DNA from: Opitutaceae bacterium
GTDB taxonomy: Bacteria > Verrucomicrobiota > Verrucomicrobiia > Opitutales > Opitutaceae
NCBI GenBank assembly: GCA_030693515.1
Contig: JAUYAK010000085.1
Coordinates: 1 to 64,000, forward strand
DNA: 64,000 nucleotides
Direction: 5' to 3'
The translations under genes and the position numbers were made by a program. Below are positions 43,689 to 52,183 of the stretch, piece after piece; position 1 is the stretch's first letter, and every line of letters begins with the position of its first letter. Under the pieces are notes generated by a model. The model was not told the DNA's origin, searched no databases, and was given only the letters and a program-made list of their open reading frames with translations.

Positions 43689-43913
43689 TCACGCCGTCCG
43701 CCGCCCCGCCCGCACAATCAGAGAGACAATCCCCGTGACGACCAGCACCGGCACCCACAGCGGCGCCAGCACCACCGTCAAACCCATCCCCAGCGCCACC
43801 AGGCCCGCGAGCAGGATCGCCAGGATGCAACCGAGCGCCAGCGTGAGCGGCAGCAGCTTGAGCGCGACCAGCGCCAGACACACGAGCAGGAAAATCTTCA
43901 GGAAGGATTTCAT
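43689..43913 (-). CDS. Small integral membrane protein of unknown function
   Basis: The 74-residue protein is almost entirely hydrophobic, with two transmembrane helices (FLKIFLLVCLALVALKLLPL and LGMGLTVVLAPLWVPVLVVT) and a basic C-terminus (RAGRRTA). The basic end suggests the C-terminus stays in the cytoplasm. It precedes the 231-residue gene by about 47 bases on the same strand, so co-expression is possible. No family is recognisable at this length. Confidence 0.65.
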   Translation of the reverse strand: MKSFLKIFLLVCLALVALKLLPLTLALGCILAILLAGLVALGMGLTVVLAPLWVPVLVVTGIVSLIVRAGRRTA

Positions 43914-43976
43914 GCCTAGGAAAACCCGGCTACCCGAGAAAAGTTGCAGCCATTCCCTCCGACCCCGGCGCGCCGC

Positions 43977-45428
43977 CTACTCGTGGTTCCACTTGCGCGC
44001 CCACGGATCCTTGGTCGCGATCTGAAACGCCTTCACCTTGGCCAGCAGTTCGGCCTTGAGCGCCTGCTGCGCGGGATCGTCGGCGAGGTTTTCCACCTCG
44101 GCGGGATCGCGCGTGAGGTCGTAAAGCTCGAGCTTCGGACGGTGCAAAAAGCGCTCGATGGGCCGGCGCCCCAGCCGCGCGCGGCCCGCCTCGTTCGCGC
44201 TGATCCACGTCGGCGACTTGATGAGGTCGAGCGCCGAGGGATAGGTCAGGTCGTGCGCGAGGTTCACGATCAGTTTGTGTGTGCGGGTGCGCACCGCACG
44301 CATCGGGTAATACATCGTGACCTCGTGCAGCGTATGGGACGCGTAGATTTCGTTCCACCCGCGCAGTTCGCGGCCGTCGAAGCCGGCCCGGAAGGAGCGT
44401 CCGTCGCATTCGCCGGCGGCGGGCGGCGCACCGGCCGCGTCGAGCAGCGTGGGCGTGAGGTCGGCCCAGGTGACCATCGCATCTTGCACCGCGCCGGGCT
44501 GCGTGCGACCCGGCGCGCGCACGATCAGCGGCAAGCGGATGCCGGGATCGTAGAGCGTGGTCTTGGCGCCGGGAAACGCCGCGCCGTTGTCGGAGAGATA
44601 GACGATGAGCGTGGACTCGTATTTACCCGCGGCCTTGAGGATCGCGATGAGGCGGCCGATGCCCTGATCGAGCCGCGCGATCGCCTGGTAATATTCCGCG
44701 ATTTCGGCCCGGGTCGCCGGGGTGTCCGAAAGCCACGATGGCACGGGCACCTCCTCGGGCCGGAACACCACCGGCGTGATGCCGGGATAGCCCGCGACGC
44801 GGTTGCCAAAGGAATTGGGTTGCGGCCATGTGTCGAATGTCGGACGGCCATCGGGCAGGACGGCGTTGGCGCGGTGCGGATCGTCGGTCGCAAAATAGAG
44901 GAAGAACGGCCGCGCATCATCCGCCTCGATCACACGGCGCGACTGCTCGGCCATCTCGACGGGACTGCGCCCGATGGTCGCGGGGTCGTTGGCCGCGCCG
45001 GCGGAGAGCACGGTCTCGAACGCATAGACCGCCTCGGGCGCGACGTGGAACTTGCCGATGCGCGCCGTGCGGTAGCCCGCGGCGGCGAGCCGCACGGGCA
45101 GGCTCTTCACGTGCGCATACGACTGGAAATGGTGATCATCATGCTGGAGGCCATACATGCCGTTGCGGTGGTTGTGCTGACCGGTGAGGAGCACGGAGCG
45201 CGACGGACTGCAGCTCGCCGTCGTGCAGAACGCCTCGTTGAACCGCGTGCCATCGGCCGCGAGCGCGTCGAGCGCCGGAGTTTTTACGACGGCGTTGCCG
45301 TAGCAGCCGAGCGCCTCGCGCCCATGGTCGTCGGAGACGATGAGGAGGATGTTGGGCCGCGCCACTGCGGCGGAGAGCGGCGCCGAGCCGAGCGCAAACA
45401 GGATGAGGGCGGGGAAAACAAAACGCAT
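43977..45428 (-). CDS. Secreted sulfatase, heparan-N-sulfatase-like
   Basis: The 483-residue protein has a signal peptide (MRFVFPALILFALGSAPLSA). Sulfatase motifs are PNILLIVSDDHGREALGCYG (metal Asp pair), ASCSPSRSVLLTGQHNHRNG (formylglycine motif with intact Cys), RIGKFHVAPE and YLSDNGAAFPG. The overall pattern is closer to sulfamidase-type enzymes than to the first sulfatase of the window, but the substrate is not established. It diverges from the DUF1016-type gene across about 105 bases. ATG 45428 starts the signal peptide. Confidence 0.9.
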   Translation of the reverse strand: MRFVFPALILFALGSAPLSAAVARPNILLIVSDDHGREALGCYGNAVVKTPALDALAADGTRFNEAFCTTASCSPSRSVLLTGQHNHRNGMYGLQHDDHHFQSYAHVKSLPVRLAAAGYRTARIGKFHVAPEAVYAFETVLSAGAANDPATIGRSPVEMAEQSRRVIEADDARPFFLYFATDDPHRANAVLPDGRPTFDTWPQPNSFGNRVAGYPGITPVVFRPEEVPVPSWLSDTPATRAEIAEYYQAIARLDQGIGRLIAILKAAGKYESTLIVYLSDNGAAFPGAKTTLYDPGIRLPLIVRAPGRTQPGAVQDAMVTWADLTPTLLDAAGAPPAAGECDGRSFRAGFDGRELRGWNEIYASHTLHEVTMYYPMRAVRTRTHKLIVNLAHDLTYPSALDLIKSPTWISANEAGRARLGRRPIERFLHRPKLELYDLTRDPAEVENLADDPAQQALKAELLAKVKAFQIATKDPWARKWNHE

Positions 45429-45532
45429 GGGGCGGCATGAGTGTGAGCGCAGCGCGCGCGCCGCGTCGCGCAAAATCTCGCCAGCTTCCCCGAACTCGCG
45501 ATTCTCCCGGCTGCCACGGTCCAGCCCGCGCC

Positions 45533-46717
45533 ATGAAGAAACGCCCCGCACCCAAGCCCCGCACCGCCGCCACCTACCCCCGCCTGATCGGCGGCATCGG
45601 CGCGCTGCTCGAGACCTCCCGCCACACGGCCGCGCGGGCGGTGAATTCGCTGATGACGGCGACCTACTGGGAAATTGGCCGCCGCATCGTCGAGTTTGAG
45701 CAGGGCGGCAAGCGGCGCGCCGGGTATGGCGACGAGCTGCTCAAGCGGCTGGCGGCGGATTTGACCTCGCGGTTCGGACGGGGGTTTTCCCAGCGCAGCC
45801 TCCAAAACATGCGCGCATTTTTCAGCTGTTTTCCACCCGATCAGATTTGGCAGACAGTGTCTGCCAAATCCGATCGGCCCGCCTTGGCCCCAATTTCGCA
45901 GACACTGTCTGCCAAATCCGCCCGTGAGCCCAAGCGAGCGACCTTGACGATCGACCCGGCCGGCCCCGCCCCGTCCCTGGCCGATCTCGCCCGCGCTTTC
46001 CCGCTGCCGTGGTCGCACTACGTCCTGCTCCTTTCGGCGCGATCGCTAGACGCACGCACCTTCTATCACACCGAGGCCCTGCGCGGCGGCTGGAGCGTGC
46101 GCCAGCTTGAGCGGCAGATCGGCACACTCTTCTACGAGCGCACCGCGCTATCCAAAAACAAGGCGGCCATGCTGCAGAAAGGCGCGCGGCCGCAGCCCAG
46201 CGAAGCGCTCAGCGCCACCGAGGCCATCCGTGATCCGCTCGTGCTGGAATTCCTCGACCTGCGCGACGAATACTCCGAGAGCGACTTGGAGCACGCGCTG
46301 GTGCGCCACCTCGAGACTTTCCTGATCGAGCTCGGCGGCGACTTCGCCTTTGTCGGCCGCCAGCGCCGGCTGCGGATCGACGACGAGTGGTATCGCGTGG
46401 ACCTGCTCTTTTTCCACCGCCGCCTGCGCTGCCTCGTCATCGTCGATCTCAAGCTCGGCAAGTTCACGCACGCCGATGCGGGCCAGATGCACCTCTATCT
46501 GAGCTACGCCAAGGAACACTGGACGCATCCGGGCGAGAACCCGCCTGTGGGTCTGATCCTCTGCTCCAGTGCCGGCCAAAACATCGTGCGCTACACCCTC
46601 GACACGCTGCCGACCAAAGTCATGGCCCGCGACTACCGGCTGGCGCTGCCCGATGAGAAACAGCTGGGCCGCGAGCTCGCGCAGGCGCGAAAGAAAATCG
46701 CGGGCCGCCGCCGGTGA
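45533..46717 (+). CDS. DUF1016/YhcG-family PD-(D/E)XK nuclease-like protein
   Basis: The 394-residue protein has the DUF1016 N-terminal domain (MTATYWEIGRRIVEFEQGGK, RAGYGDELLKRLAADLTSRF, GFSQRSLQNMRAF) and a C-terminal nuclease-like domain (LRIDDEWYRVDLLFFHR, CLVIVDLKLGKFTHADAGQM). That gives the Asp ... Asp-Leu-Lys pattern of PD-(D/E)XK enzymes. The family is associated with mobile DNA and defence but has no settled function. Between the two domains lie two near-copies of a peptide motif (IWQTVSAKS and ISQTLSAKS), encoded by DNA palindromes at 45845-45868 and 45895-45916. ATG 45533 begins the family N-terminus. Confidence 0.85.
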   Translation: MKKRPAPKPRTAATYPRLIGGIGALLETSRHTAARAVNSLMTATYWEIGRRIVEFEQGGKRRAGYGDELLKRLAADLTSRFGRGFSQRSLQNMRAFFSCFPPDQIWQTVSAKSDRPALAPISQTLSAKSAREPKRATLTIDPAGPAPSLADLARAFPLPWSHYVLLLSARSLDARTFYHTEALRGGWSVRQLERQIGTLFYERTALSKNKAAMLQKGARPQPSEALSATEAIRDPLVLEFLDLRDEYSESDLEHALVRHLETFLIELGGDFAFVGRQRRLRIDDEWYRVDLLFFHRRLRCLVIVDLKLGKFTHADAGQMHLYLSYAKEHWTHPGENPPVGLILCSSAGQNIVRYTLDTLPTKVMARDYRLALPDEKQLGRELAQARKKIAGRRR

Positions 46718-46748
46718 GCACCCGACCCGTTCCGTATCACTCGTCGCC

Positions 46749-47138
46749 ATGCCCGCCCCCATCCCCGTCGTCGCCGCCGTCATCCTCAATGCCGCCGGCC
46801 GCGTGCTGCTCGCACAGCGGCCGGCGCACAAGCACCTCGGGCTCAAGTGGGAGTTTCCCGGTGGCAAGGTCGAGCCGGGCGAGGCGCCCGAGGTCGCGCT
46901 CGTGCGCGAAATCCGCGAGGAGCTGGGCTGCGACATCTTCATCCGCCGCGCCCTGCCTCGCTTCACGCACGACTACGGCACGGTTGTCATCGAGATGATC
47001 CCGTTCGTCTGCGAACTAGCGCCCGCCGGACCGCCGCCACATGCGCATGAGCACGCGGCGCTGGCGTGGGTCGAAGTCGCCCAATTAAAAGACTACGACC
47101 TCGCGCCGGCGGATTGGCCGGTGCTGCCGCATTTGTAG
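46749..47138 (+). CDS. NUDIX hydrolase, MutT type
   Basis: The 129-residue protein has a complete NUDIX box, GGKVEPGEAPEVALVREIRE followed by ELG, within WEFPGGKV. The N-terminal VVAAVILNAAGRVLLAQRP and late WPVLPHL match MutT/CTP-pyrophosphatase-type enzymes, which hydrolyse oxidised or unusual nucleotides. The stop TAG 47136-47138 is part of a palindromic element starting at about 47134, so the final residues may have been altered by its arrival. It starts 31 bases after the nuclease-like gene. Confidence 0.9.
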   Translation: MPAPIPVVAAVILNAAGRVLLAQRPAHKHLGLKWEFPGGKVEPGEAPEVALVREIREELGCDIFIRRALPRFTHDYGTVVIEMIPFVCELAPAGPPPHAHEHAALAWVEVAQLKDYDLAPADWPVLPHL

Positions 47139-47170
47139 GGCCGCGGCTGGCGTCGAGCGCCGGCCCTGCA
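47134..47170. repeat. Palindromic element carrying the stop codon of the NUDIX gene
   Basis: TGTAGGGCC (47134-47142) and GGCCCTGCA (47162-47170) pair at 8 of 9 positions around an inner GGCG ... CGCC stem. The element overlaps the last codon and stop of the NUDIX gene. It shares the TGTAGGGC-type edge with the palindrome at 48877. Confidence 0.6.
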
Positions 47171-47206
47171 CTCGACACGCCCAGTGCGTCGATTCACTCT
47201 GCGCCC

Positions 47207-49978
47207 ATGCCGTCCGCCCCGCTCCCGCTCGAAGCCGTTTCCCGCCTGCCTGCGCCGGGCGACAACGTCGCGATCGCGATCCGGCGCATCGAGGTGGGCG
47301 AGGTGCTGGCGCTCGCCGGCGGCCTGCGCGCGCTGCCGCACACGGTGCTGGAGGGCCATCGTTTCGCCGTGCAGCCGATCGCGGCCGGCGAGTCGCTGCT
47401 CTCGTGGGGCCTGCCCTTTGGCCGAGCCCTGTGGCCCATCGCGCCGGGCGACTACGTGACCAATCGCGCGATGCTCGAGGGCCTCGCCGTCCGCCAGATC
47501 GGTGCCGCCGTGCTGCCGGCCACGGCCAACTTTGAGGATTCGCTCGAAGCCTTCACGCTCGACGAAAAAAAGATCCGCGCCGCGCCGGCCGTGCCACGCG
47601 CGCATCCCGCGCGCACGTTCGCCGGCTATCGCCGCCCCGCCAACCGCGGCGTCGGCACGCGCAACACCATCGTCGTCCTCGGCACCTCGTCGCGCGCCGC
47701 CAGCTTCGCGCGGCAGCTCGTCGCGCGGCTCCAGCCGCTCGCGCGCGTCCATCCCACCCTCGATGGCCTCGTCGCCATCGCGCACACCGAGGGCGGCGGC
47801 CCCGGCGAGGGCAACAACGCGCCCGAGGTGCTGCGCACGCTCGCCGGGTTCATGGTGCATCCGAATGTCGGCGCCGTGCTCGCCGTCGACTACGGGGTCG
47901 AGCCGGTGAACAACGCGCGCCTGCGCGACTTCATGCTGGCGCACGGCTACCCGCTCGACGCTGTGCCGCATCAGTTTCTCTCGCTCGATCGCGGGCTCGC
48001 CGCCGGACTCGCCGAGGGCGAGCGCCTCGTGCGTGGCTGGCTGCCCGCCGTCGCCGCCGAGCGCCGCACCGAGGAGCCGCTCAGCGCCCTGCGCATCGCG
48101 CTCCAGTGCGGCGGGTCGGATGCGTTTTCCGGCGTCTCGGGCAATCCCCTCGCCGGCGCGCTCGTGCACGAGGCCATCCGCCACGGCGCGACGGGCGTGC
48201 TGACCGAGACCGACGAATCGATGGGCGCGGAAAACTACCTCCTGTCCAACGTCCGCGACCTCGCGACGGCACGCGCCTTTGTCGGCAAGCTCGATGCGTT
48301 TCGCGAGAAGCTCACGTGGCACGGGCTCACGCCTGAGAGCAATCCCTCCGCCGGCAACCGCTTCCGCGGCCTCTACAACATCGCGCTGAAATCCCTCGGC
48401 GCCGTGCACAAGAAAGACCCGCGCACGCCGCTCCAGACCGTGATCGACTACGCGCAGCCGCTGCGCGATCTCGCGGACCCGGGCTTCACCTTCATGAACG
48501 GCCCCGGCAACGACCTCGAGGGCATCGCCGGGCAGGTCGCCGCCGGCTGCAACCTGATCCTCTTCGTCACCGGCAACGGCTCGATCACGAATTTCCCGTT
48601 CGTCCCCACGCTCAAGGTGACCACGACCACGCGCCGCCACACGCTGCTGATCCACGAGATGGACCTCAACGCCGGCCGCTACCTCGACGGCGAGCCGATG
48701 GCCGCCGTCGCGGCCGATGGCTTCGAGACGCTCGTCGCCACCGCCTCGGGCAAAAAATCCCAGGGCGAGCGCGCCGGCCACTCGCAGGTCTCGATTTGGC
48801 GCAACTGGCGGCAGACCGACACGTCTCAGCTCGCCGCGCTCAAGGCGCGCACCGCGCCCGATGGTGAGCCGCTGCCAGTAGGGCGGGTCTTTGACCCTCC
48901 CTTTCTCGCGTTGAGTGTCCGCACCGAGGGCGGGTCACAGACCCGCCCTACTCTAAACCCGCTCCCCTTTTTCCACACCCCCGACGGCCGCGTCGCCACC
49001 GAGCGCATCGGCCTCATTTTGCCCACGAGCCTCTGCGCCACGCAGATCGCGCGCCTCGCCGCCGAGCGGCTCAACGCCGGACCGCTCGCCGCCGCGCACG
49101 GGCTCACGCGCTGGATCGGCTTCACGCACACCGAGGGCTGCGGCTTCGGCGGCGAGACGATGTATCACCTGCTGCACCGGACCTACCGCGGCTACCTCAC
49201 GCACCCCAACATCGCCGCCGCCCTCCTGCTCGAGCACGGCTGCGAAAAGGTGCCCAACGATGTGATGCGCCACCACCTCGCCGCCGCGGGCGTGGACACC
49301 TCGCGCCTCGGCTGGACCAGCGTGCAGCTCGACGGCGGCATCGCCAAGGCCCTCGACAAAATCGAGACGTGGTTCACCGAGAAACTCCCCACGCTACCCG
49401 CTGCGGTGCCCACCCCCGCCTCGCTCGGCACGCTCAATCTCGCCCTGATCGCGGCCGGCCCCGTCGGCCCCGCCGCCGCCGCGGCCTTCGCCTCGATCGC
49501 GCGGGCCTTCCTGCACGCGGGCGGTTCTGTGCTCCTCGCCGAGGGTGATCCGCTGCTCGCGAGCGCGGAATTCCGCGGCGCGGTGCTCGGCGCCACGGCG
49601 CCGCACGCTACGCTCGCCTACGGCCAGCCGCTCACGCGCGCCGGCCTGCACCTCATCGCGAGCGAGACGGATCACTGGGTGGAAAACCTGACCGGCCTCT
49701 GCGGCTGCGGCGCGCATCTCGCGCTCGGCCTCGCCACCGAACACGGCCGCCAGGGCCACCCGATGCTCCCGCTCGTGCAGGTCGCCGAGCCCGCCGAGCG
49801 CGGCCGCATCCCCGGGGACGACATCGACCTCTTCCTGTCCGGCGACGCCCCCGCCGATGCGGACGCCATGGTCGCGCGCCTCGCCGCCGTCGCGCAGCGC
49901 CAGCAATCGGGCGTCGCGAGCGAACGCGGTCTGGTCGATTTCCAACTCACCCGCGGCCTGTTGGGCCTAACGACCTGA
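47207..49978 (+). CDS. Extended UxaA-family altronate/galactarate dehydratase-like protein
   Basis: The 923-residue protein is nearly twice the usual UxaA length. Residues ~1-110 resemble the SAF-type N-terminus. Residues ~135-330 (RPANRGVGTRNTIVVLGTSS, AHTEGGGPGEGNN, HPNVGAVLAVDYGVE) and ~340-545 (LRIALQCGGSDAFSGVSGNP, DSMGAENYLL-like region, TFMNGPGNDLEGIAGQVAAG, LILFVTGNGSITNFPFVPTL) are the two UxaA catalytic domains. A third block at ~600-720 (RIGLILPTSLCATQIARLAA, HTEGCGFGG, HPNIAAALLLEHGCE) repeats the first catalytic domain. A palindrome at 48877-48952 is translated inside the linker. It likely dehydrates a sugar acid, but the substrate is uncertain. Confidence 0.82.
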   Translation: MPSAPLPLEAVSRLPAPGDNVAIAIRRIEVGEVLALAGGLRALPHTVLEGHRFAVQPIAAGESLLSWGLPFGRALWPIAPGDYVTNRAMLEGLAVRQIGAAVLPATANFEDSLEAFTLDEKKIRAAPAVPRAHPARTFAGYRRPANRGVGTRNTIVVLGTSSRAASFARQLVARLQPLARVHPTLDGLVAIAHTEGGGPGEGNNAPEVLRTLAGFMVHPNVGAVLAVDYGVEPVNNARLRDFMLAHGYPLDAVPHQFLSLDRGLAAGLAEGERLVRGWLPAVAAERRTEEPLSALRIALQCGGSDAFSGVSGNPLAGALVHEAIRHGATGVLTETDESMGAENYLLSNVRDLATARAFVGKLDAFREKLTWHGLTPESNPSAGNRFRGLYNIALKSLGAVHKKDPRTPLQTVIDYAQPLRDLADPGFTFMNGPGNDLEGIAGQVAAGCNLILFVTGNGSITNFPFVPTLKVTTTTRRHTLLIHEMDLNAGRYLDGEPMAAVAADGFETLVATASGKKSQGERAGHSQVSIWRNWRQTDTSQLAALKARTAPDGEPLPVGRVFDPPFLALSVRTEGGSQTRPTLNPLPFFHTPDGRVATERIGLILPTSLCATQIARLAAERLNAGPLAAAHGLTRWIGFTHTEGCGFGGETMYHLLHRTYRGYLTHPNIAAALLLEHGCEKVPNDVMRHHLAAAGVDTSRLGWTSVQLDGGIAKALDKIETWFTEKLPTLPAAVPTPASLGTLNLALIAAGPVGPAAAAAFASIARAFLHAGGSVLLAEGDPLLASAEFRGAVLGATAPHATLAYGQPLTRAGLHLIASETDHWVENLTGLCGCGAHLALGLATEHGRQGHPMLPLVQVAEPAERGRIPGDDIDLFLSGDAPADADAMVARLAAVAQRQQSGVASERGLVDFQLTRGLLGLTT
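48877..48952. repeat. REP-like palindrome inside the UxaA-family coding sequence
   Basis: The left arm at 48877-48897 (AGTAGGGCGGGTC...) matches the reverse complement of the right arm ending at 48952 at about 20 of 21 positions, with a ~30-base centre. It is read through in frame and encodes VGRVFDPPFLALSVRTEGGS and a few more residues, in the linker before the duplicated domain. The translated stretch has no counterpart in the flanking UxaA domains. Confidence 0.75.
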
Positions 49979-50331
49979 CCGGCGTCCTGGCACCTTGGCG
50001 ACGTGGCCAGCCCCAAACTCCAAAGCCTGCCCCCCTCCGGCTCCCCCTCCGCGATCCCGAGGCGTCCACAGAGGCAATCAAATCCACCATCCAATTCCTC
50101 GACCACGGCCTGCGCGGCTACTACTGCGCCTTCGCCGGCCCCAAGACCGCCACCATCCGCCGCAGCGCCAAGGTGTTCGCCGCGTGATTACCAAGGCCGA
50201 GCGGCCTTTCGCCCCTCAAGGAGGCCGCGCCGCCAGCATCACCCACCTCGGAAGCTGCGCCACCAAAGGAAATCTCTGTCACTGACGCGCAGAAATCGTT
50301 TGGTCCTTGTTTACGCCACCATGCTTCGTGA
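49979..50331. other. 353-base region with a possible gene remnant
   Basis: No intact gene is visible. A plus-strand frame without a start codon (about 50041-50187, stop TGA 50185-50187) encodes a plausible C-terminal tail (STIQFLDHGLRGYYCAFAGP), which looks like the end of a degraded gene. A 6-base stem at 50193-50208 (AAGGCC ... GGCCTT) follows it. The region marks the boundary to the lower-GC Mrr-like gene. Confidence 0.4.
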
Positions 50332-51360
50332 GTGTGCGGACAGCCCAATATCCCTATTCGCAAGAAACGCTCATTGGCCAAAAAATCTGGTGACGCATAT
50401 CAAGACGCCGTCGCATTCGTCGCTAGGAACCTAGAACCGTCCGCCGAGATTCGGGTGGGAACTTGGATCGATGGCCCGGACGGACGCCGCGATCTTGACG
50501 TAGTGCTGCAGAAGAAAACGCCCGGTGCACCAAAGGTAGTTATCGAATGCAAAGACTGGAACAGGCCTATCGGCATCGGATTCATTGATGCTCTAGAATC
50601 AAAACGGCGGGACATTGGGGCCTCGGTGGCGATGATCTGCAGCAACTCGGGTTTTTCGTCCGACGCACTTCGAAAAGCCGCCCGAGTTGGGATTCCTACT
50701 TTGGCAGCCTTGATTGAAGGTGATCGCAGAATCCGCGTCGTCGTCCGAGAGCAGATCTTCACACGCATCGTGGACTTCGTTCATCACGGGTGCTCCATTC
50801 ACCATCAGGCCCACTCAGCTGGAGCGAATGACCTCCTCCAGAACCACTACACGAAGGAGTGGCTCTACTGTGGAAAATCTCTGGAATCGTGGGTTGCGGG
50901 AAAGCTAATGAGAATCGGCGTTCACGCTTCTCGATCGCACTCAATCCTTCTGAAGCATATCTTTAAGGCATTGGTGCCCTTCGACATTCGAGGAACGAGT
51001 ATTCTAGTTAGTGGTGTAGACATCAAAGCGAAATTCAACGTGCAGTGGATGACGCAGGTCGCCGAAATCGGAGCGTCGAGCGGAATGTATGATTACATGC
51101 GGAAGGTGGTCCTGTTTGGCCCGGGATGCTTCCAGTTTCATCTCAAAAACATCGACACGAAAACTTGGGGAGAACCCATCGCGATTGAAGAGGTCCCACC
51201 TCACCTGCTCCAACATCCTATCCCGACCTTCGGGGCATCTACTCCCCAAGTCGCGATGTCGCTGAGCATGCTACGGAATATGCCTCAAAGCGATCCGAAG
51301 GACGCGCCAGACCTAGACCCCCTTGTTCTCAGCCAAACGATCCTAAACGACGGCGTATAG
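50332..51360 (+). CDS. Mrr-like restriction endonuclease family protein
   Basis: The 342-residue protein has an N-terminal PD-(D/E)XK nuclease domain of the Mrr type: RRDLDVVLQ (Asp), KVVIECKDWNRPIG (Glu-x-Lys) and the following FIDALESKRRDIGASVAMIC, then TLAALIEG. The C-terminal ~200 residues are unassigned, with YTKEWLYCGKSLESWVAGKL and VLFGPGCFQFHLKN. Codon use and base composition are much less GC-rich than the neighbours, suggesting recent transfer. The start is GTG 50332; TTG 50374 is also possible. It may act in restriction of foreign DNA, but no methylase gene is adjacent. Confidence 0.78.
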   Translation: MCGQPNIPIRKKRSLAKKSGDAYQDAVAFVARNLEPSAEIRVGTWIDGPDGRRDLDVVLQKKTPGAPKVVIECKDWNRPIGIGFIDALESKRRDIGASVAMICSNSGFSSDALRKAARVGIPTLAALIEGDRRIRVVVREQIFTRIVDFVHHGCSIHHQAHSAGANDLLQNHYTKEWLYCGKSLESWVAGKLMRIGVHASRSHSILLKHIFKALVPFDIRGTSILVSGVDIKAKFNVQWMTQVAEIGASSGMYDYMRKVVLFGPGCFQFHLKNIDTKTWGEPIAIEEVPPHLLQHPIPTFGASTPQVAMSLSMLRNMPQSDPKDAPDLDPLVLSQTILNDGV

Positions 51361-51443
51361 CACGACGGCAAGAAACCGCGGCCACAATTCTTCATCAGTG
51401 AGATATTACGCGAGCAGTGACACCAACACCAAAGCCAACGCCG

Positions 51444-52016
51444 ATGAAGAATGATAAATCCGAAAACGCGCTCCCGCCCAAACAACGCGAAGAACTGCTC
51501 GCCACGTTACAGGCTCGCCTTGAGGAGAACCCGCAGCGCCACCCGAAGCTCGACTGGACGAAGGTCAAGGCGCGGCTGGAGGCGCAGCCCGAGAAACTGT
51601 GGTCGCTCGCCGAGATGGAGCGGGCGGGGGGCGAGCCGCATGTCGTCGGGCACGACGCGAAGACGGGCGAGGTCATCTTTTTCGATTGCTCGGCACAGAG
51701 CCCGAAAGGCCGCGAGAGTCTGTGCTACGACCGTGCGGCGCTGGATGGCCGGAAGAAATTCCCGCCGAAGGGCTGCGTCACCGAGGCTGCGGCGGCGCTG
51801 GGCGCCGAGCTGCTCGACGAGACGCAATATTTCGCACTGCAGGAACTCGGGAAATTCGACACGAAGACCTCGAGCTGGCTCAGGACCCCGCCGGAAATCC
51901 GCCAGCTCGGCGGCGCAATCTATGGCGACCGCCGCTACAACCGCACCTTCATCGGCCACAACGGCGCCGACTCCTACTACAGTGGCCGGGGCTTCCGTTG
52001 CTCACTGCGGGTCTGA
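51444..52016 (+). CDS. DUF4256-family protein
   Basis: The 190-residue protein matches the DUF4256 family throughout: MERAGGEPHVVGHDAKTGEV, FFDCSAQSPKGRESLCYDR, ALGAELLDETQYFALQELGK, FDTKTSSWLRTPPEIRQLGG and NGADSYYSGRGFRCSLRV at the end. The family is cytoplasmic and has no known function. ATG 51444 is taken; a GTG nine codons earlier (51417) is possible. It stands between the low-GC Mrr-like gene and an ArsR/SRPBCC operon and is itself back to normal GC content. An inverted repeat follows it. Confidence 0.88.
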   Translation: MKNDKSENALPPKQREELLATLQARLEENPQRHPKLDWTKVKARLEAQPEKLWSLAEMERAGGEPHVVGHDAKTGEVIFFDCSAQSPKGRESLCYDRAALDGRKKFPPKGCVTEAAAALGAELLDETQYFALQELGKFDTKTSSWLRTPPEIRQLGGAIYGDRRYNRTFIGHNGADSYYSGRGFRCSLRV

Positions 52017-52029
52017 GCGGGCGATTGCA

Positions 52030-52101
52030 TAGCCGCGGGCGTCCTGCCCGCCGGCTCAGGACTTTCGTCCAAACCACAGCGGGCAGGGACGCCCGCCGCT
52101 A
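52030..52101. repeat. REP-like palindrome between DUF4256 and ArsR genes
   Basis: The left arm at 52030-52051 (TAGCCGCGGGCGTCCTGCC...) and the right arm at 52079-52101 are near-exact reverse complements, differing by one-base indels. The spacer is about 27 bases. It is intergenic, begins 14 bases after the DUF4256 stop and is not followed by a T-run. Confidence 0.75.
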
Positions 52102-52183
52102 CCCCGAGCCATCGCGCACAAGCCCGCTCCTACCGCCGCGACGGTTCAATGAATTCATCGCCGCGCCGTGATTTCGCGCTTGC

